A stretch of 64,000 nucleotides of DNA, taken from Symsagittifera roscoffensis. Its lineage: Eukaryota; Xenacoelomorpha; Acoela; Convolutidae. The stretch is taken from the NCBI RefSeq assembly GCF_963678635.1, contig NC_087063.1:20900701-20964700 (forward strand). Direction: 5' to 3'. The notes under the pieces are model-generated. The model saw only the letters and a list, made by a program, of their open reading frames with translations, was not told where the DNA came from and did no database searches. The translations under genes and the position numbers were made by a program. Positions 53,974 to 64,000 of the stretch are shown here, in pieces; the stretch's first letter is position 1, and each line of letters opens with the position of its first letter.

Positions 53974-55799
53974 TGGCGCAGTCATCTAACGAATCTAACG
54001 TGAGAGGAATACCTCCCTTTTGGCAAAACCATACGGTAGACCCACCCATCCCTTGGGAAGATTGGAGTGATCTGTTTCAATTAGCAATTATAGCTAAAGA
54101 AAACATAGATATAGAAAATCTACTCAATCCGTCGGAGAGACAACATCCATTACCACCAAATTTGGAAAACCCACCGGACGGTGAAACAGACGCCCAAAGA
54201 CGCTTGAGATTGGAGAGAAATATCCAAGAACAAAGAAGATATGACGAAGAAGAAAAAGCTTCGATAAAAACCGAAACTAAGAAATTTAACGGAATGCGAA
54301 TAGAAGAAGCAGACAAGAAATTACGATCAGTCTTATATCTGGCATTGGGAAATGAAGGAAAAAGGATCTTCGGACAGAAATTTACCAAGGTGAAAGTCTT
54401 ACAAATTTCTTTTAAACAATTCTGGGAGTTTTTAGCGATTGCTTTCGTAAGAAAATCAAACGTCACATTTGAACGACATAAACTGTTAAATAGAAAACAA
54501 CGCGACAGAGAATCCCTCGAACAATTTTGGGGTGCCTTAGCTGAAATGGCTAAAAAGTGCGACATATCCGCAGGAGAAGAAGAGTGGATAAGAGATATTT
54601 TCATAAATAATATGAAAAACTACGATATACAAAGGAAATTATTAACAGAAACCCTCCCTCCACGCGAAGCACTAAACGTAGCACTTATCGATGAAAAAGG
54701 AATTTTAAATCACTTGAAGTTAACTAATAATTTTAAATCCAACGGATCATCTGTACATAAACCAAACAACCATTTTAACATCAAAAGAGAACCAACTCTC
54801 AACATTGAAAGAAGTAACAGCTGTATGAAGTGTGGCGGTTCATTCTCAAAAGGACACTTAGCAGTTTGCCCAGCAAAGGACACAACTTGTACTTCTTGTA
54901 AATTCAAAGGTCATTTCACCAGACTTTGTAGATCTCGACGTAAAAATGTAAACATTGTAAATACCCAAATTGTAGATAATACAGATTTTAATCCGTCGGA
55001 TTTCCCGGATGTAAATACCGACCACACGGATAGAGAATGTTGCGGTGTCATAAACGCATGGTCGGAATCTGGACAAAGTGAAAACGACGATTACTCTGTA
55101 CTAAATATAACTACAATTTTTGATAACGACGGAAAGGAACTGAAGAAATTATTAAACATCGGACTCGGAAAAGAAAACCAAGTAATTTTAAACATTCAAG
55201 TGGATTCAGCTAGCCCAGTGAGCTTTCTTAAGAAAAACGTACTTCACGAATTGAAATTACGTGATCCATACTTGAAAATTTATCCGGTGGATAAGACAAC
55301 CAGAGACCTTTACTGTGGATTCACGGACAATGCCATAAACATCACTGGAAAGGTGAAGATTCCGATATTCTCAAATGGTTGGTCAGATAACGACTGTCAA
55401 TTCTTCTTAACCGAGGGACATGAAAGGAATATCTTAGGAAACGACAACCTTCCAAAAGTGGGAATAGAGGTCTCTCAGAAACATTTTCCACACTTCCAGA
55501 CCAACAAGCAGTGTAAGTCAGTAAATTCCATTTCCCAAACAAACCAAGATAGGGAAATCCTTAATATATCAAAGTCATTTAAAAATTTATTCCTTCGGAT
55601 TGGAAAAATTAAAAATCAAATGAAAATTACCCATTTTCACGAACCATTAAAACCAATCCAACTAAAAGGAAGACGTGTCCCCCTACATTTACTGGATGCG
55701 GTAAAAACAGAACTCAATAGATTAAAAGCAGAGGGACATATTAAAAAATTAGAAAATTGCGACGAAGACAGATTTATTAGCCCAATAGTCATCACTTGA
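53973..55799 (+). pseudogene. gag-pol: Gag, protease and the start of reverse transcriptase of element C
   Basis: 608 codons from ATG to a TGA. Residues 1-250 contain a retrotransposon gag capsid region (FKQFWEFLAIAFVRKSN ... ESLEQFWGALAEMA). Cysteine knuckles follow: CMKC-...-GHLAVC near residue 284 and CTSC-KFKGH-FTRLC near 307. The protease active site is DSA at residue ~411 (IQVDSASPVSFL) rather than DSG or DTG, and the RT N-terminal block (RRVPLHLLDAV ... FISPIVIT) follows. The TGA most likely replaces a Trp codon, since the next residues continue the RT sequence in the same frame. The start overlaps the LTR end, and no other AUG is near. Confidence 0.9.
53974..53983 (+). other. tRNA-Ser-type primer-binding site of element C
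   Basis: TGGCGCAGTC starts directly at the end of the LTR with no spacer, and matches the complement of the tRNA-Ser 3' end known in insects (...GACTGCGCCA). It lies inside the gag coding sequence (codons 1-4). Confidence 0.7.
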
Positions 55800-56087
55800 A
55801 AAAAAGACAAATCTATCAAACTGGCATTAGATTCCAAGTTCATAAAAAAACAGATTTACAAGAACAAATATCAAATGCCAAATATCCACGAACTTGTAGA
55901 CAACGTCGCGGCACAAATTACTAATGATTCCGTTGGAGAAGTGTGGTTTACTAATCTAGACTTAAAAAATGCATACAGTCAATTAGCATTAGACAAATTT
56001 ACTAGTAACCAATGTAACTTCAGTATTGTGGGCGGTGACATTACTGGTACTTACCAATTTTTAACTGGTTTTTAAGGCTTAGGGGAT
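55800..56087 (+). pseudogene. gag-pol: Reverse-transcriptase core segment of element C between two stops
   Basis: In frame with the segments on both sides. It contains RT motifs KLALDSKF and VWFTNLDLKNAYSQLALD (catalytic Asp) and NFSIVGGDITGTYQF. It ends with TAA at 56073-56075 in TGF*GLGDMPNEFQ, where a Tyr or similar codon is expected. Confidence 0.88.
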
Positions 56088-59000
56088 ATGCCCAACGAAT
56101 TTCAAAGAGTAATGGACTCTACGTTAGGTTCAATCCCATTTACAAATTGTTACTTGGACGACATTTTAATTTCTTCCAAAGGAACATTCTTAGACCACAA
56201 GAATATTGTATTAAAAATTCTATCGACCCTCGACGAATACAACTTTGCCGTAAAATGGTCAAAATGTAAATTCTTTCAAAAAGAAATAGAATGGTTGGGA
56301 TTTAAAATCTCTAAATCAGGAATTACCCCGTTATTCGACAAATCGAAAGCTATCAAAGACCTACCTATACCGAAGAATCTGAAAGAATTACGATCATTTT
56401 TTGGTTCTATAAACCAATACATTAAATTTGTCCCAAACCTTGCATCCTTAGGAAGCCCACTCCGACCGCTCCTAAATAAGAAATCAATATTCCAATGGAA
56501 CGATGATCATACAAAAGCGTTTGAAAGAATAAAAGAGGAAATCGTTAATTTAACAGAGAATACACATTTCGATGTAAAACGAAAAACTAGAGTGAAAACA
56601 GACGCATCACACAATGGACTTGGAGCCTCGCTGGAACAACTCCATGGGAACGATTGGAAAACAATCTCATTTGCGTCACGTTTTTTAAATCCTCACGAGT
56701 CTAAATACTCTACTAACGAACTCGAACTTTTAGGGGTTGTTTGGGCTGTTGAGCATTATAAAAATTACCTTTATGGCTCTGATTTCGAAATAATTACTGA
56801 TCACAAGGCCCTATTATCCGCTCTTTCACCAAACCACGGAAATAAAACCTACCACAGTAGATTAACAAGATGGGTAGACAGATTATTACCTTTTAATTTC
56901 TCAATCAAACATATCGCAGGAAAAGACATGGGCTTCACTGATCTTATTTCTAGAATCCCATCCGGAAAAGCCCTTCCAACTTCACATTACGACGAAGAAT
57001 TCGTAGTAGCAAACATTAATAAGATTAATAAATCATTAAATCCGTCGGAGAAACTAAGAAATACCTGTTCAGCCATTGGTCACAATTTGGAAAATTCCGA
57101 TTACGTCTTATTACGTAATTACTTAATAGCAGCAGTACTAAAACTTATTAACTCGTCTTTTCCAATTTGCTCATTCAATCACAGAAGAACAGAATTTTGT
57201 ACATCAAATTGTATTCCAACGGATTATTCCAACACAAATACTTTAATTATTTCCATTTCAAATTCCGCATTTCTTTATTTTTTAATTCTTAATCGTAGCC
57301 TAATTAATTCACCTGTAGATAAAAAAATTGTAGATACTGTTAATATGAATAATAAGAATATTGTAATTAATCCCACCACTTCCGGTATTTCCGTAGATTT
57401 AGAATTCAAACTTTTACCAAATCATATCAATCTCGTTAAAAAATACCGTGAAAACTTGAAGTTGCCGGATCGACCCTTGGATTTAAATATTTTATTTAAC
57501 GCCAAGTTAGTGGCTCTCTTGACAGAAGACGATCCAATGTTAAGCCCTATTGTTAAAGCACTTCAAAATAAGGTGGAGAAGATTAATGCAGATTCTCCTT
57601 ACTTCAAACATTTCACCCGAGATCTTCACGAATCCGATGGATTACTTTACATGGACGGCAAACTCGTTATTCCATTTACCCTACGAAACGCGATGATGAA
57701 GACCCTCCACGAAACTCATCCAGGTCAATTCGGAATGAAATATTTGGCCCAATACATTTGGTGGCCGCACATTAATAGACAAATCTACTTTCATGGAATT
57801 AATTGCTCAGAGTGTACATCGGCGGGTAAGAACATAAAATCTGTTATCCCTAATTCACAAATTAGTGAACTTCCTCCATTATCAGAACCAAATGAAGAAC
57901 TTGATTTAGACTTCGCGGGTCCTTTGGATTCTTATTGGGGGTCAAATAAATACATTTTACTTTGTATTGACAGATTTTCTAAATTTCCGTCGGCAAAAAT
58001 TACATCATCCACCTCTTCAAAAACAGTTATAGAATTTTTACAAGACTACATATTCTTACACGGTGTACCTTATTCTATAAGGGTGGATCATGCTACTTGC
58101 TTTACAAAACAAGACTTCAAATCATTCTGCGATTCTAACAACATCAAAATAATCTTTTGTACAGTAGGCGATCACCGATCCAATGGATTAGTCGAAAAAC
58201 TCGTACACACTGTAAAAGTCAAACTACTGGCTATCTCCAAAGAACATCATAAAACCACGTTACAAAATGCCGTTTCAAAAATCATTTGGAACCTACGTTC
58301 TACTTTCCAATCAAAAATTAAATGCTCACCTTTCGAGATCCACTATAACAGAAAACCAAATACTATTTGGAAACAATTAGCTTCGGGTAAACCGTCCTTT
58401 GGAATTTTAGACAAAGGGAAATCAATAGTGTCTAAGGATCGAGCTAAGGATTGGAACGCGGATGATAGAATCGAGGACGGATACAAGGACGATCTGATTG
58501 CGAAGAAGAACCAAAATCCGACTGAAAAAGGCTACGATACAGACTATGCCTCATCCTCGAAAACGACTCAAAACAGAAGACCAATCGAAAGCCCTTTTAA
58601 AGGTAAAATCCTTCGGAAAACTAATGGTAATATCAACCGAGACTGTTTTTATAAAGAACTAAACAAAAGAATTATAAATTCTTCGACTTCGACAGTTAAG
58701 TTATCCGACGGAAAAATAATACGAAAATCCGACATTGCGATTCCTATCTCTACCTCAAATAAAATCAGACCTTTTAGAGGAAACATTTCATTCCCTTACT
58801 TTTCTAACCCTAATGTTGAAGTAGGTCAAAAGATGGAATGCTCAAAAAGAAAACCAAAACCCAAGAAGCCAACAAAAAGAAGGAACAGACAATTAGACCA
58901 GACATCATCCGACAACCTAACTAGGACACGCATTTCTGGACCATCATCCATCCCGACAAGAAGACAGACACGACGCTCAAAGAAGCCACCAACTCCTCCA

Positions 59001-59819
59001 GGTTACCTTGCTTCGGATGAATCTATGCTAATTCCTTCGGATATTTCGGATACTAGCGAATGGGAATGGATAGCGGGCGGTTTTCCTTGTAGAGACGTAG
59101 CCAGAGAGCGCTTTATTTCGGATTCACTTACACCTCACATATCACTCGGAAATAACTTTAACTCTTCTATAACCAATCCTGAAATAAAATCTGAGATTTT
59201 AGAAAACGACAGTTTCCCAATCTGTGAACAACCCATGGATCAATCATACGAGTGCCCAATAAGTATAGTGCCAGCCAGCCGAACATCTAACCCGACGGAT
59301 CAGAGAACCGTGAATCAGGGAGGGGAAAATGACACCATTGGACAAAACGACCCACAAGTGGAGCATAATCTGACGGAAACCGACTCAAACATAAACTTTC
59401 CGGTGTATGAGATAAGCGACTCAACGGATGAGTGCGCTATATCCAACAGTCCTGCCATAATACCCGGTAAAATTCCTACTACTATTCGCCGCTCTAGTAG
59501 AAACGTCGGCCCACCAAAATTTTATGGTAAACGTTACTTCATTGATGCCGTAGAGAGTGTCCAAGAAGCCTCTGGTTCGGCGGCCGAGCCTATTGTGTTA
59601 GAGATTGAGGAACCCCATGAGACTATCAACAGGACGAATCCGGCGGAGTTAATTGTTCTAGATTCAGATTCATCATCTTCATTAGATCAAATGTCAAACT
59701 CATCAACCGACGAATCACTGAGAATGGAAATAGCAAATTTCGGCGAACACTCTGATCTTGATAGTGAACTTTTCAACACCGAACTTGAAAACTTTTTAAA
59801 AGATTATAAAACTTTATAA
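56088..59819 (+). pseudogene. gag-pol: RT C-terminus, RNase H, integrase and long basic/acidic tail of element C
   Basis: 1243 codons in the gag frame. RT YLDD is at residues 22-25. RNase H follows (KTDASHNGLGASLEQ, NELELLGVVWAVEHY, ITDHKALL). Integrase has an HHCC finger (HETHPGQFG ... NCSECTSAGK) and catalytic residues in LDLDFAGPLD, RVDHATCF and SNGLVEKLV. The second catalytic block reads VDHATCF instead of the usual SDNG/DQGT-F form. After integrase about 450 residues of Ser/Lys/Pro-rich, then Asp/Glu-rich sequence follow (KPKPKKPTKRRNRQ, RRQTRRSKKPPTPPG). There is no recognisable chromodomain. The tail may tether integrase to chromatin or be a fused accessory region. Confidence 0.9.
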
Positions 59820-60490
59820 CCACGTAGATATATTTTAATCTGATATTCCGGCTTACCAAATAACACACATTACTGAGTAAACCGGTGCTAACATTCAGAT
59901 ATTAACATCTGCTCACTAAACTTGAGAACTTAATCCTGCGGATAAATTTTCATGTAGAAGACATTTTCAAGTGTCCTCCTAATTTCCTTGATTCGCATAC
60001 ACTTCAGTTTGTGTTTTACAAACCAAGACCTCCTCCATCAAAATTTTGTGCTATCTAGGTATTTTACCTTGTAAACCGGTGCTAATTTCCAGTTACCAAA
60101 AAGTGTTTGCTAAATTTGACAACTTTATCCTTCGGATAAATTTCACCCGTCAAAAGAAATTATCATCTGTTGATCTCATAATTTCTTTAAATCATATCCT
60201 CTTCACTCACGCATTATAAACTATGACCTCACTTATAAAACGTGGTTTTAAATTTCAGCGTTATGCCAAAACGTGATGCCTTACCTCATCTTAACATAAC
60301 CCTTATCCATCGGAATCTGGATAATCTTTGTTCTTTCATTTAACACTAGTGGAGCTTACTTAGTGCTAGTACCTCATCTCAAGGCGCTCTAATTTTCTTT
60401 CCTAGTCCTTAAAGGGGGAGAAAGGAGTCAGTCATAGTTAGTTATTGTGCATTACTTATTACAATTTAAATTTTTTCCTGCTTAGGGGAA
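59820..60490 (+). promoter_or_regulatory. 3' untranslated region and polypurine tracts of element C
   Basis: No ORF. Two diverged copies of a ~195 bp unit are visible: GTAAACCGGTGCTAA at 59875-59890 and 60073-60088, each followed by a TCCNNCGGATAAATTT segment (59934, 60128). A third TCCATCGGA is at 60306. Purine tract AAAGGGGGAGAAAGGA lies near 60411 and AGGGGAA touches the 3' LTR, the likely plus-strand primer. Confidence 0.6.
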
Positions 60491-60705
60491 TGTTGTGATT
60501 TTACATCAGGTTTTGCAATTATTGCTAAACATACTTATTTAATTAACCGGTCACTTAGTTATGACCTTCACTAGCCATTCTCTCCGGCGGAGAGAATGAT
60601 CTCTCATTGTTTTAATGTTTTAACTTACCGACTAATTCATATTATTTCTTATTCTTTTTAATAGTTTTAATTTAGAATTAGCTACAACAAAGTAACATTT
60701 TATCA
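60491..60705 (+). repeat. 3' LTR of element C
   Basis: 215 bp, identical by eye to the 5' LTR, with dyad at 60576-60598. Followed by target duplication GCCAC. Confidence 0.97.
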
Positions 60706-60710
60706 GCCAC

Positions 60711-61355
60711 AAAATTAATAACCCATAAAATATAATTCGTATTTTTTTTGTGTGATAAAGTTTTGGCAAAATAAAAAATTATAATCAATTAATATCGATT
60801 ACAACTGATTTTAACGTTTTTTTTGTAAGAACTATAATCAATTGTAATCGATTATAAGAGATAATAGTATCTTGGAAAATATCACGATTATAATCAATTA
60901 TAAATCTTTTAAACACTCAGTTTTGGTAATTATAATCAATTATAATTGTCAAAAATCATCATAATAATCCTTTATAATCAATTACTTACGTCTAAACTTG
61001 GTTGCGGGGTGCAAGGTAACTTTTCCTTACCTGTGGAAGGCAAACTATATGAAATTTGAGTAATACCTGATGCACAGGTCCTAATTTGCTCACTTGTTCA
61101 CGCTGACACGTTTTATTGCAGTTTAAAACATCAAAAGTCATTTTAAATGAAATTTCGTAAATTGAAATTCAGAATAAAGTCTAGGAAGACTGGAAAAAGC
61201 CATTTTGCCCTACGCGCATCTAGGCGACAGATTTTGACTTATTTATTTTAGTCCTTGTCAATCATTTCTCATAATACCATTAGATTTTATCCCATTTAAA
61301 TCAATTGACAATTTCGTTGCTTATTTTATCTGGACAAATAATACTAATATATGGA
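60711..61355. other. Host DNA with AT-rich simple repeat
   Basis: Repeated ATTATAATCAATTATAAT-like units at about 60775-60990, matching similar sequence at 53310-53380 on the other side of element C. No gene. Confidence 0.5.
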
Positions 61356-61618
61356 CCAATATATACTAACTTTGAGGGGGGGGGGGGGGGGGGGGGGGAC
61401 GCGCCCCAAAAAAACGCAATTTTAGATGCCTTTTTTAGATTATTTTTTCAAAATTTTGCCTGCGGCGCAGAAAGTTTGGCCAAAACAAGGACTAAACCGT
61501 GCTTGGGGAGAACTCGAAAAATCATTTCGGTCGACCTAAAAAAAATTCGACAAAATTTTCGATTTTTTTTTCGAAAATCCGCCCCCCCCCCCCCGAGAAA
61601 ATCCTAGATCCGCGCCTG
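61356..61618 (-). mobile_element. Short non-autonomous DNA element, leftward copy
   Basis: Reading leftward from 61618 it starts CAGGCGCGGATCTAGGATTT and runs to CCAATATATACTAACTTTG near 61356, the same landmarks as the element at 61970 in the opposite direction. It contains a ~24 base G run (61376-61399) and a ~14 base C run. Its left terminus and target duplication are not clear, so it may be truncated. Confidence 0.6.
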
Positions 61619-61969
61619 CTGCATCTGACTGTTAGCCGAGCTAAGTGCAGATGCGGGGGCCGTTTTTTGTTTTCTAGTTTGTCTGTGGGCTGGTCGATAT
61701 TCCTAGTCGATAAAAGGCTGTGTATTCACTTGTTTTCGGACTCGGGTATTTCTTCGCTTCCGCTCTTCTTTGATTGCGATGTCACTCCTGGTGTTAATAT
61801 CGATGCGTTAGTTCGATGCGTTAAGGATTCACCGGCTTGCCAAAAGTCTTTTTGTCAAAACAGGATTTAATAACTTTATTCCTATTTACTTTTGATCAAG
61901 TCGATTTTATACCTATGTTTAAAAACGGTATCTTTTTTTTGCCGAAATGCACTTCGAAAGATGTCAAAT

Positions 61970-62344
61970 CAGGGGCGGATCTAGGATTTTCTCGAGGGGG
62001 GGGATGATTTTCAAAAAATTTTCCAAAATTTTGACGACCTTTTTTTAGGTCGACCAATTTGATTTTCCGAGCTCCTCTAAAGCACTAAAAAGTCCCTGTT
62101 TTGGCAAAAAAAAAACTGTCAAAAAAGCCGTTTTTGGGCACTTTTTGAAAAGTTTTGCCAAAAAAATTGCGTTTTTTTGGCGCGCGCTCCCCCTCAAAGT
62201 TAGTATATATTGGCGCCAAAGGCGCCTTTAGAAAAATTTTAGGGTCGGTCGGCCAAAAATGGATTTCTGAAAAAGTATCAAAGGGGGGAACCTTTGGGTC
62301 GGCAGGGGGTCGAATCCCTCCGCCCCCCCCTAAATCCACCCATG
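61970..62344 (+). mobile_element. Short non-autonomous DNA element, 375 bp, hAT-like target duplication
   Basis: Starts CAGGGGCGGATCTA and ends with the complement of CATGGGTGGATTTA (11 of 14 matching). It is flanked by the 8 bp direct repeat TGTCAAAT at 61962-61969 and 62345-62352, the length expected for hAT-type transposases. No coding capacity. Confidence 0.75.
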
Positions 62345-62352
62345 TGTCAAAT

Positions 62353-64000
62353 TAAACGTTTGTTGATATATTGTTCCTAACGCTCATATCAGTTTGTTTA
62401 GAGCATGTTTGGCAGTTCAAAGATTTTTATATGATTTTCTTTCCATGCAAATTTTTTGTCTGTTTTCATTAGCGGTCATTGTCATATGGCACCCTGTGCA
62501 ATACTCGATAAACGGTTTACAAAATGATTGAACTCACGAAGAAACATAAAAGATTTTTCTGGTGATTTTAACACTTCACAATTGATTTTGAAGCGTAACT
62601 ACTCTATGCCCTATTTAATACATTGATAAGTCACTATATTGATGAAAAAAAATTGTTATCCGTTCATTTCAGACATGTTTCCATATTTCAACTTTTTTCG
62701 GTTGGACATTTTAAAGACTAGAAGGATATCATCTAAGAAACACTTCGTACCCTGTGGTCAGTCAATCTAAAGTATCTAGTCTGGAGTTTGTTTTTGCCTG
62801 CTGTCCTGCCCCACTATATTGAAGTTACTATGGGATCGAATCGCTGTGTCCAATGGTAGCTGTGAATAAATGTACTTCCAATGCAATTTGGAGAACCAGA
62901 GTATCTCTACTTCCGACCTAGTAATCTCCTGCGCAATGCAGTTCAGTTCATATGTGGGTCGATGTTTAGCTTGTAGTAGTAATTTTTTGTTCCTCTTGCT
63001 CATAATTGTCTAATCTAGAGCAAATTTAATTGATTAATCTCGTTTAACCATATTAAAAATAGGCGGATCGAGTTATTGTCGGGCCATCTAAACAGCTTTT
63101 TAATATAGTTTATGAAGTGTAGACGTTCTCTTCTTTTTTGAATTTGTGATGCGAGTTGATATTATTGCGTCAAATTTTCTGATTCCTTAGCTAAGAATGT
63201 GCGGTAGTTTTTTGATTGCAGCGGAAACTTAATGCCAATCCTTGTTACTCTCAAGTTGTTTTTTAGTCACACTCTGACATTTTCTTCAATGACTTACCGT
63301 ACGCTTTTCTCGCTTGTGTTACGTTCTCGCGTCATTTGGAGCCCTCATGTCTTCAGGTAGTGCCGTCCCATATTTAGCTTTAGTTGGTTTTCTGTCACTT
63401 GCATATTCGCATCCTCCACATACCACCTTGTGGATTTTAGGTTCATTACCAATGTTTCATATGACTTGAGAGCTCAATGGTTATAAACTTTCACTGCTGG
63501 AGGATTCTATTACTGATCCTAGCAAGGTTTATTGCATCTTTCCACCAACATTTGGGTCATTCATAAGAGAATATTGATGACAACACTGCCGTTATCCGTT
63601 ATAAACAAAGATTCCAGGTCCCCCATTTAACAGCTAATTCATCTTGATCCGACCCAGTCGACATCATGAACAAACCCTCTCGGCAGACGACGAAACCGTG
63701 GACAGTTGTAGATCTGTAGATCCGCAATAGCTTTGTTGCATTCAAGGTTTTAGAATAGCTCAACACTACCCAAATTTTGGTTTCCGTGGTCGACAAGGTT
63801 CATTTGATCTCTGATACATTTCGTAAATGCCGCTTGTTCACCCCAGCAATTTGTTCCGTTAGATCATTGTTCACGTGTTTCTTTGTATTTTTTTCGTCTT
63901 CCTTCTCCTAGTGACAGAAAAATAGGTGATCTCATTCTTATGACTGCTATATTTCAAGAAAAATATGATTAGTTAGGCCCATGGTTTTATTCTCTTCACA
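62353..64000. other. Host DNA to the window end
   Basis: No intact gene. It contains the decayed RT fragment at 62776-63003. Around 63600-63850 the minus strand has short frames that may be further retroelement debris, not assignable. Confidence 0.4.
62776..63003 (-). pseudogene. Decayed reverse-transcriptase fragment of an element C-like retrotransposon
   Basis: The minus-strand frame includes EVEILWFSKLHWKYIYSQLP followed by LDTAIRSHSNFNIVG. These line up with the RT core of element C (VWFTNLDLKNAYSQLALD, QCNFSIVGGD). The catalytic Asp position is His here. No LTR or further pol domains were recognised nearby. Confidence 0.65.

Larger units (their letters stand above)
53759..60705 (+). mobile_element. 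Element C: 6.9 kb Ty3/gypsy LTR retrotransposon
   Basis: The 215 bp LTRs (53759-53973, 60491-60705) are identical by eye, TG...CA, with the 5 bp target duplication GCCAC at 53754-53758 and 60706-60710. One gag-pol frame spans 53973-59819 and is interrupted by TGA 55797-55799 and TAA 56073-56075. The flanks on both sides are runs of ATTATAATCAATTATAAT-type sequence, so it inserted into an AT-rich simple repeat. There is no envelope gene. Recent by LTR identity but inactive as read. Confidence 0.97.

Noticed and set aside
54077..54604. 175-codon minus-strand frame inside element C gag
   Set aside because: Antisense shadow of gag with no supporting features.
61376..61399. Long G run as a functional quadruplex
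   Set aside because: It is part of a transposon and its length is prone to sequencing error; no functional context.
1..64000. CRISPR arrays, rRNA or intact tRNA genes
   Set aside because: No regularly spaced repeats or complete cloverleaf sequences were seen; tRNA-like ends occur only at primer sites.

Overview
The window looks like AT-rich nuclear DNA of an animal, most likely an invertebrate; the species cannot be told from the sequence. The reasons are a calmodulin-like gene with GT-AG introns, three metazoan-type Ty3/gypsy (Metaviridae-like) LTR retroelements, short inverted-repeat DNA elements, and a captured envelope gene resembling chuvirus-type glycoproteins of invertebrate negative-strand RNA viruses. 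About 45 of the 64 kb is LTR retroelement.

Layout. (1) 1-18192, minus strand: element A, a giant LTR element whose left LTR is cut by the window edge. It shares its 17783-18192 LTR with a 2 kb internally deleted derivative ending at 19779. (2) 19780-27981: host DNA with the last two exons of a calmodulin-like gene (20789-22020) and decayed repeats. (3) 27986-46576, minus strand: element B, a second 18.6 kb copy of the same family, with two 410 bp LTRs identical by eye and a CTTG target-site duplication. (4) 46581-53753: host DNA with three copies of a ~540 bp repeat (two as an inverted pair), a short inverted-repeat element and a 130 bp tandem duplication. (5) 53759-60705, plus strand: element C, an unrelated 6.9 kb Ty3/gypsy element with 215 bp LTRs and a GCCAC target duplication. 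(6) 60711-64000: host DNA with two short elements in opposite orientation and a decayed reverse-transcriptase fragment.

The A/B family is the main discovery candidate. In transcription order it carries LTR, tRNA primer site, ~1.2 kb leader with internal repeats, ORF0 (small, very basic), gag, an in-frame stop inside the capsid domain, then NC-protease-RT-RNase H-integrase in the same frame, ORF4 and ORF5 (small membrane proteins), ORFX (379 codons, no AUG), an envelope glycoprotein, ORF3 (602 aa, unknown), a ~1.3-1.6 kb conserved 3' region and the 3' LTR. Neighbouring genes overlap by 4 (ATGA), 13 or 26 bases, which suggests coupled termination-reinitiation in a viral-style polycistronic layout. 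Each copy has different lesions (A: nonsense codons, frameshifts and a missing ORF3 end; B: an NC nonsense codon, a lost integrase C-terminal domain, ORFX and envelope frameshifts), so the gene set is inferred by comparing the copies. Both are defective as read. The two envelope halves are described only as they stand.

Element C is a single gag-pol frame broken by two stops. Its gag AUG sits on the LTR/primer-site boundary. The motif TCCNNCGGA occurs 15 times, plus 3 times reversed, across its LTRs, coding region and 3' UTR in all three codon phases, which suggests selection on the nucleic acid rather than on the protein.
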